NCBI RefSeq assembly: GCF_004027225.2 | Contig: NC_044297.2 | Coordinates: 719,569-783,568, forward strand | Origin: Strigops habroptila | Taxonomy: Eukaryota; Chordata; Aves; Psittaciformes; Psittacidae | Length of the DNA stretch: 64,000 bases | Reading direction: 5' to 3' | Shown: piece by piece, positions 12,101 through 21,100 of the stretch | Layout: each line of letters opens with the position of its first letter | How positions within the stretch are numbered: the first letter of the stretch is position 1 | Made by a program: the position numbers and the translations under genes | Notes under the pieces: generated by a model | What the model saw: the letters and a program-made list of their open reading frames with translations, nothing else | What the model was told of the DNA's origin: nothing | Database searches by the model: none

Positions 12101-15100
12101 GAAATTCATTGCCAAGTGGGACTGGCAGTCCTGAAATACCTACAGGATGGGAAAAACCCATCTCAATGGCAATGCCAGGAGCAGTTGGACATGGTCCCAA
12201 CCATCCTATACAGGTCCAAGCAGAGGTCCTTAATTCCCACCTCCATCTGTGGGGGAGGTAAGGTGGCACAGCATCACCACAATGCTGGGTTTGATCCATC
12301 CCCAGGGTGTCATGGAAAGCTTCCTCGGCACAGCGATGGCAGGCTCCATGTTCTGCCTCTTTGCTGGGCAGCCGCTCATCATCCTCAGCAGCACTGGCCC
12401 CATCCTCATCTTCGAGAAGCTGCTCTTTGACTTCAGCAAGTAGGTGCTGGGAGATGCCAAGGGGAATTGGGACTTGTCCGTACTGGATTTGGGCTGTTCT
12501 CCAGCCCACATCGTGCTCTCACAGTGTTGCTCTTCCCTTGTCCCCACTTCCAGAGGCAATGGCATTGACTACATGGAGTTTCGCCTCTGGATCGGCCTCC
12601 ACTCTGCCCTCCAGTGCCTTATCCTGGTGGCCACCGATGCCAGCTTCATTATAAAGTACATCACCCGCTTCACAGAGGAAGGCTTCTCCACCCTCATCAG
12701 CTTCATCTTCATCTACGATGCCATCAAGAAGATGATTGGAGCCTTTAAGTACTACCCCATCAATTCGGACTTCAAGCCAGACTACGTGACCATGTACAAG
12801 TGCGAGTGCATTGCTCCCGACCCAGGTGAGTACACATCTGTTTTTTGGGGAAAGATGAAGGGGTTGTGGGGTCCTGCTGTGAGTAAATCCCACTGGATCA
12901 TTGGCTGAGGACATGGAAGGAGGCAGCTACCTGGTCAGCATGGGGTAGAAAGACCTCGTTCCCTCCTCTGAGGGTGATTTGGGGCAAGATGGAAGTGGAG
13001 CCTTGTGGCCTGTGGATGGATGCATCGATGCTTGTCAGGACACAGCAAATGGTGCTGGAGAGCCAGGGCCTCGGCCTGGAGCAGCCAGACCTAGATGGAT
13101 AAAAAGGAAATATGGGGAAAAAAAGGACATTTTAGATCATTCCAGCCCGCTGCCAGTGGAAATTTCTCCAGAAAATACACTGGAGGGATTTTGTCCTCTC
13201 CAGTGCCTGCGACACTCCGGGATGTCCCACTCGGGTGCGGAAACCTCCTTGGACTGGTTTTTCTTCCCTTTCTTACTCCTTTTCATAAAGGAGAGGCCAT
13301 CGAGCTCGGAGCAGATGGTCTTTTGATGGCTCCCCTGGTTTTGCTCTTGGATAAATGCACTGGATGATCCCCCATCCGAATTGTGCAGCTCAGATGCTCC
13401 TGTGGAAAGGAGCTGAATCTTTGCTTTGGTCTAATGACAGCAACCACCTGCTAAAAGCTAAGTTTATCTACAAAGTCTAAATGCTGGCAATTTTGGGGAG
13501 TATCAGCTGTGGACAAAGGATGCAGAGAGGTGTGATGGTGAAGTTGTCACTAGCAATAAAAGCATCCGAGGCCTGCCATGCAACGCGTTCCCAATACATC
13601 CATCACTGCAAGAAGAGATCTTACCCTCTGGGATGGAAATAACAGTTATTTGGTTTAATGTTGTATTTCTCCTTGATTTCTGTTCATCAACCACTCGCTG
13701 AGCGACCTGATCCCATTGGGTTTGGAAAGCCCTGCACACAAGTAGAGAAAACACAACCTTTCCCAAACCAAAACCCTCCCAAATCTGACCTGCAGGAAAG
13801 CGAAGCCTGATGCCTGATTCCCAGGGGACCAAAATATCCCAAACAGGACCATGACCACCTCCATCCATCCAGATGGATGAAGACAAAGCCTTTAGCCTCC
13901 AGTGAGGTATCCCCCTTTTCCAAGCCCCATCCCAAGCAAATCCCAGGCTGCCAGGAGGCATTTGCACCCCAAAACATGAAATCTCTTTGCAGCCCGGCCC
14001 AATTCCTTGCCCTTGCTGCCCTGGGCACTCACAACAGTGATATCCACATTGGATTTTCCATTCCTTTAGCTCTTGAAATATGATATTTATTCCCCAAAAA
14101 AATCCTTTTTTTTAATCTTCTTTTTTAATTAGTTCTGATTTTTGATTATTATAACTGATTTGTCCCATATTTGTCTCTGCTGCACACATCAATTTGGGCT
14201 GATATCAATCTCAAGTGAGTATAGCCTTCTAAATATTAAAACTCTCTTAATCTCTGATATTCTTCCCCCGTGGGGGGGTTTTGCTGTTCTATTTTTCCCC
14301 CATCTATTTGGCTTTTCTCTCTGCTCTGCTAAAAGGGTTTCTGTAGAGCTTTGGGGCCCTCTCTTAACATGCCACCAGTGGGATGCTAGCCTTTAAGTTG
14401 TAGAAATCACAAATAAGGCTGGTTTCTGGAAAAGGAAAAGGTTATGGAGGAATATGAATATTAGTATTATTAATAATAATAGTAGTAATGATAATAGTAA
14501 TAATGATAATGCTGTTTCCTGAAGCCTGGTTTTGGCAGCCCCAGGTCTCTGTGTCTAACTCAACAATCGCTTCTCCTTCATTAATGCTCGACGCCAGGGA
14601 TGGAGGCAGCAGGTTGGGGCAGCTGAAATTCCCACATGGCACAGGAAGAGGATGGAGCAGAGGGAAGAGGGTGGGGCGGAATGGTCGTGGACCCCGCTTA
14701 GGGGCACCCCTAAAGAATGTGGGTGCTCCTGAAGCCGCGGAGCTGCATCACCCGAAGAGCTGAGGAGCCGCTTTTTGCACTGGAAGCGAAGGTGCCGTGG
14801 GGTAGAAATGATGGAATTTTTTGCAGTGAGACACCAAAACACCCCTAAAATATTATAAACCCCCCCCCAAAAAAACCCAAAATAACAAATTTTAAAAGCA
14901 AATTAGGCATAATTGTGTGCTGCCTCCCAAAACCAAGGCTGCTTTTCCAGTTGACTCAAGTGGTTTTAAGATGCGGGTGTTGGGATGCTGTTGGCTTCCT
15001 TGGGAAGCTCCTAGAAGTTCAAGGAGCTGGGAAGCTCCTAAAACTACCTCCACCCACCCTGGCACTTGCCAGCCCTGGAGGGAGAAGCTGCTGAAGGACA

Positions 15101-18100
15101 ATCTGTGTTCTCCACCAGTGCATGGGATTAATCAGGGAGAAGTGGCTGTGGGGTTAGAAACAGGGGGTTTTCTCCCCACATCCTGGCCTGCCCTCGGGAT
15201 GCTGATCCCTGTGTGGCTCTCCGAGGATGTGCTCGACCCCACATTTGCTTTGGCTCCGGCTGGGCTCAGATGGGCCTCTCCGGGTGAAGCCCGACTGCTT
15301 TGAATGCCATAACCTCGATATTAGCCGAAAACCTCAATAACAAACTCCTTTCCCGCAGCCAATGCGACCTTGTTCAATGCTTCAGCTCCAGTGGCACCAA
15401 ACACCACTAATGTTTCTCTGGTGAGTTTGCTCATCCTGATGGGAAATCTGGGACAAGGGAGGGCAAATCCAAGGGACTTGTGCACCCGGGGAGTGATGCA
15501 TGCTGGCTCAGAGTGAGGGAAATGCAGGATTTGCATTGATTTGGGTTCGTGGCTGAGCTTGGCAGCTCCAAATCCCCACTTTTTTCACCCAAATTACTAG
15601 CAGCTCCAGGATTTTCCTGTGGGTTTGGGGTTCCCAGTGGCAGGAAACTGGGAATACCTCTTTCCTTTGACTTAAACCGCTAATTTTGCTCTTTTTGGCT
15701 GGGAAATCCCCTTTTCCCTGCACACTGCATTCCCTCAAATACTAATTTTACTGTTTGGGGGGTTTTCTCCCCAGTACAATGCTATTAACCTCACAGCTCT
15801 GGACTGGACTCAGCTCAGTAAGAAGGAATGTCTCAAATATGGCGGCAGCTTAGTGGGAAAATCCTGTAAATTTGTGCCCGACCTGGCCCTGATGTCCTTC
15901 ATCCTCTTCTTCGGGACCTACTCCATGACCTTGACCCTGAAGAAATTCAAGTTCAGCCGCTATTTCCCCACCAAGGTAAGGGAAGTGCCAAGTTTTACCA
16001 CCTTCTTTTCCAAAAGGGAGGAAAAATGGGAGCCGTTCTTCTTGCTGGATACAAAGAGCTCCAGGAAAAGAAATCCCTACTTCCAGGAGATGTTGGTAGT
16101 GATTAGAAGAATCCTCCCTGATTTGGGATCCTTTTGGCTGCTGATTTGGCTCTTGCATGCTAAATAACCCATCACCAAAGGGGAAAAACATCTCCATTTT
16201 GTGGGCGATACCCAGGTTATCCATGAGTGAGCAGAGCTGGAAAGCCCCGGGGAAGGATGCTGAAGTGAAACTCCATCCCATTAATAACCCTCTCCATCCC
16301 ATTACTTACCCTTTCCACCCCCATTTCCCTGTCTTGCCTCCAGGTCAGGGCTTTCATTGCTGATTTTTCCAATGTCTTCTCCATCCTGATCTTCTGCGCA
16401 GTGGATGCCTGTTTTGGACTGGACACCCCTAAGCTCCACATCCCCAGTATCATCAAGGTTCGGCTGCTCCTCACCTCTCCATCCACACTCTCTTTCCAGC
16501 TTCTCAATAGTTTGGGGAATAAAATGTGGCTCCTGTATTATCCAGGCACCTTTTTAGAAGCTACTTTGTCTTTTCTGAGGGAATATTCTAATTCTGTGAC
16601 TTCTTTTCCTTCTGTTTTTCTTTTTCTCCCCTTTTCTCTTTCATTCTTGGCAGCTGCGTAAACTTATTAGTGATTTCTCTATCTTTATGTCCATACTAAT
16701 GTTTGTGGGGCTGGATGTGCTTTTTGGACTCAACACCCCAAAGCTCCAAGTGCCTACTGATTTTAAGGTAAACTAAAGCAATAAACCTCCTTTATAGTAG
16801 AACATTGCCCAAAATATCTCTTCCCCCATCCTCGGTATTACTGTGGATGATGTGGGAAGTCCCCATGAGCATCCAGGCAAAGTTTGGGGTTGAGGCATGT
16901 GGATGCTGGGGGTGGTTTGGGTACCGATGTGTGGTGGTGGGATTCTGGGATGGATACAGGATCAGAGAATCAACCAGGTTGGGAAAGAGCTTTAAGATCA
17001 TCAAGTCCAACCGTTCCCCAGCACTGCCAAGGCCACCACTAACCCATGGCACTGAGGGCCTCGTCTGCATGGTTTGGGAACACTTCCAGGGATGGTGACT
17101 CCAGCACTGCCCTGGGCACCCTGTTCCAATGCCTGAGCACCCTCTGGGGAAGGAATTGTTCCTCATCTCCATCTAAACCTCCCCTGGTGCAGCTTGAGGC
17201 CGTTTTCTCTTGTCCTGTCACTTGTTCCTTGGGAGAAGAGACCAACCACCAGGATAGTGCAATGCTTGGAGGCAATGGGGTTCAGGGTGACGTGGCGCTT
17301 CCCAAAATGTCAGCGCTGGGATTTTCTCCCTCTCTGACCCATTCCGGGCTTAGCTGTGGTGTCCAACCTCCTTCTCGTCCCCCCCCAGCCCACCCGTGTG
17401 GACCGAGGGTGGTTCGTGTTTCCCTTTGGGAAGAACCCGTGGTGGGTTTACCTGGCGAGTGCCCTGCCCGCCCTCCTCGTCACCATCCTCATCTTCATGG
17501 ACCAGCAGATCACAGCCGTCATCGTCAACAGGAAGGAGCACAAGCTGCGGGTGAGCCGGGACTTGTCCCATGCTGGGGGACGCAGCATCACTTTGGGTAC
17601 CACCTGCATCCCTGCAGGCACCCGCTTTTGGGTGCTGCTGCAAGGCACGGGGTGGGGAGGGGCTGTGGTTCGCCCTGGCTGTGCAAAGCGGGAGCTCTCC
17701 CTTTCCTTTCAAGCTGTATTTTTGGGGTGACAAAGCCTCCAGGGTGTTCAATTCACCCGATGCTGTAGGTAGTGTGGGGGGATATGGGGTTTGCTGCAGC
17801 AGAGCAGGGTGCAGCAGGAGGATGCAGGGTGCACTGCATGGGAGGCAGGGTGCAGCATGGCAACGTGGGGTGCATCAGAGAGGTGCAGTATGTATGGGAG
17901 CAATGTGGGGTGCTGCATGGTCCACCATGGCGATGTGGTGGGGTGCATCAGTACAAAGTGGATTGCATGAGGGTGATGCAGGGTGGTTTAGGATGGTGCG
18001 GGGTGATGAAGGGTGCACCATGGCAATGTGGGGTTCATGAGGGGGATGCAGGGTGCTTCAGGATGACTTGAGGTGTTGTGGGGTGTGCTGTGGCAATTTG

Positions 18101-21100
18101 GGGTGCATCAGGGTGATGCAGTGTGTATGAGAGCAAAGTGGACTGCTTCAGGGTGATGCAGGGTGCACCATGGCAATGCGGGATGCATGAGGATAATGCA
18201 GGGTGCACTATGGTGACATGGGGTGCATCAGGATGATGTGGGGAGGTGCAGGGTGCATTGTGGCAATGTGAGGTGCTTCAGGGTGATGCAGTGTGTGTGA
18301 GAGAAATGCAGGGTGCTTCAGGGGGATGCGGGATGCACCGCGGTGCTTCAGGGTGCACCATGGCAATGTGGGATGCATCAGTGCAAAGTGAGGTGCATGA
18401 GGGTGATGCAGGGTGGTTTAGGATGATGTAGGGTGATGCAGGGTGCTCTGCAGTGATACAGGATGCTTCAGGGTGATGTGGGGTGCACCATGGTGTTGTA
18501 GGGTGAACTATGGCAATATGGGTGTACCGGGGTGGTGCAGGGTGCAGTGAGGTGATGCAGGGTGCACCATATCAATGTGATGTGCTTCAAGATGATACAG
18601 GGTGGTTCAAGGTGATACAGGGTGCACCATAGCAACGTGGGCTGCTTCAAGGTGATGCAGGGTGCACCATAGCACTGTGGGGTGCTTCAAGGTGATACAG
18701 GGCTCACCATAGCACTGTGGGATGCATCAGGGCAATGCAGGGTGCACCATAGCACTGTGGGGTGTTTCAAGGCAATGCAAGGTGCACCATAGCAATATGG
18801 GGTGCTTCAAGGTGATACAGGGTGCACCATAGCACTGTGGGATGCATCAGGGCAATGCAGGGTGCACCATAGCACTGTGGGGTGTTTCAAGGCAATGCAA
18901 GGTGCACTATAGTGATGAAGGATGCTTCAGGGGGTGCATCACCGGGGAACCCCCACCTTGCTGGTCTCCGGGGTGAACACAGGAACAGCTTCCCAAGCCG
19001 TGTTGCCCCCCCTGCCCCTCCCGGGTGCTGTGTTGCAGAAAGCTGCGGGCTACCACCTGGACCTGTTCTGGGTGGGCATCCTCATGGCCGTGTGCTCCTT
19101 CATGGGGCTGCCCTGGTACGTGGCGGCCACCGTCATCTCCATCGCCCACATCGACAGCCTGAAGATGGAGACGGAGACCAGCGCCCCGGGGGAGCAGCCC
19201 CAGTTCCTGGGTGTCAGGTGAGGAAGGCTCGGCCACGCTCTTCCTTGGGATGAGGAATCCCCATTGAGCAGCGGGGCGGCACGGCCTCATCCTGCTCTTC
19301 TCACCATTCCAGGGAGCAGAGAGTGACGGGCATCATCGTCTTTGTACTGACAGGGATTTCTGTCTTCCTGGCCCCTATCCTGAAGGTAAAACATTCCCGT
19401 TCCCACATCCCTGCTCCCTCCATGTAGATGGGGGAAGAAAAAGCTGGATTCCTCACCTCTCTCCCCCAGCCATAGTCCCCAGCATCCGTTCCCATATCTG
19501 GGAATGAGCTGCCACCTTCCCTGGGGTAAGCACTATGTTTCTCCCATGTCCCCAGTACATCCCCATGCCGGTGCTGTACGGAGTCTTCCTCTACATGGGC
19601 GTCGCGTCGCTGAACGGCATCCAGGTGAGTGCTCCTCCTCCTCCTCTTCCTCTTTAATGTCCATGAAGGGGCAAAAAGAAGGAATCTTGACCCCGAATTT
19701 TGCACTCCAATATTTGGATGCAAAATCTGCATCCAACATTCCCAGCCATGTGGGACAGCAGATATGCAAAACCCTCCAAGAAACATAAAAAAACCCCAAA
19801 TTCCCCTTTTTGGGGGGCTAAAAGTGGGTTTCTCTGGGCAATGTGGGAGCCTGGGGAATAGGGCTGAGGGCTAATGCTGGCCTTCATCCCACCGCAGTTT
19901 TGGGACCGCTGCAAGCTCTTCCTCATGCCAGCCAAGCACCAACCCGACTACGTGTTCCTCCGGCACGTGCCGTTGCGTCGCATCCACCTCTTCACACTGG
20001 TGCAGATCATCTGCCTGGCTGTCCTCTGGATCCTCAAATCCACCGTGGCTGCCATCATCTTCCCCGTCATGGTAAGACCAACCCCAAGGCTGCTGCTGCA
20101 ACCTCATTTAGAACCATAGAATCCCAGACTGGTTTGTGTTGGAAGGGACCTCAAAGCTCATCCAGCTCCAACCCCCTGCCACAGGCAGGGACACCTTCCA
20201 CTAGAGCAGGTTGCTCCAAGCCCCTGTGTCCAACCTGGCCTTGAACACTGCCAGGGATGGGGCAGCCACAGCTTCTCTGGGCACCCTGTGCCAGCGCCTC
20301 AGCACCCTCACAGGGAAGAACTTTTTCCTTACATCTAACCTGAACTTCCCCTGTTTAAGTTTGAACCCATCACCCCTTGTCCTATTGCTCCAGTCCCTGA
20401 TGAAGGTCCCTCTCCAGCATCCTTGTAGCCCCCTTCAGACCCTGGAAGCTGCTCTGAGGTCTCCACGCAGCTTCTCTTCTCCAGGCTGCACAGCCCCAAT
20501 GTTCTCAGCCTGGCTCCATACGGGAGCTGCTCCAGCCCCTGCTCATCCTCGTGGCCTCCTCTGGCTTCGCTCCAACAGCTCCATGTCCTTATGTTGGGGA
20601 CACCAGCCCTGCACACGGTGCTGCAGGGGGGGTCTCCCCAGAGCGCAGCAGAGGGGCAGGATCCCCTCCCTGAGCTGCTGCTCACGCTCTGGGGGTGCAG
20701 CCCAGCACACGGGGGGGTTCTGGGCTCAAGCACACACTGAAGCCAGGCCATGGGGAGCTTCTCACTGACCAGCACCCCCAAGTCCTTCTCCTCAGGATGC
20801 TCTGAATCACTTCTCCGCTCAACCTGTAGCTTGTATTTACAAGATTCTTTTGAGATCTAAGAACATTTTGGCTCGGTCCCGTGGTGTTGCCCAGGTCTGG
20901 GGATGAAAGATGCTCTTGCAGATCCTGCTCTTGTGTCTCTCCCCTCGTAGATTTTAGCCCTGATCCTGGTGAGGCGGCTGCTGGATTTTGTCTTCTCTCA
21001 ACATGACCTCGCCTGGATTGACAACATCATCCCCGAGAAGGAGAAGAAGAAAGAGGACGACAAGAAAAAGAAGAAAAAAGGCAACAAAGGAGACAGCAGC

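Noticed and set aside
13503-13967. 154-codon open frame on the - strand in the large SLC4A5 intron
   Set aside because: No family resemblance, no splice context, not flanked by exon-like sequence.
14500-14800. Possible extra SLC4A5 exon in the large intron
   Set aside because: Exons l and m join directly in phase and in line with the family. No acceptor/donor pair here gives a recognisable segment.
17772-18940. Regular ~20-bp repeats that could suggest a CRISPR array
   Set aside because: Repeats are contiguous with no unique spacers, and the DNA is vertebrate; this is a minisatellite.
20211-20768. 185-codon open frame on the + strand
   Set aside because: Runs antisense through a CR1 element; not a protein gene.
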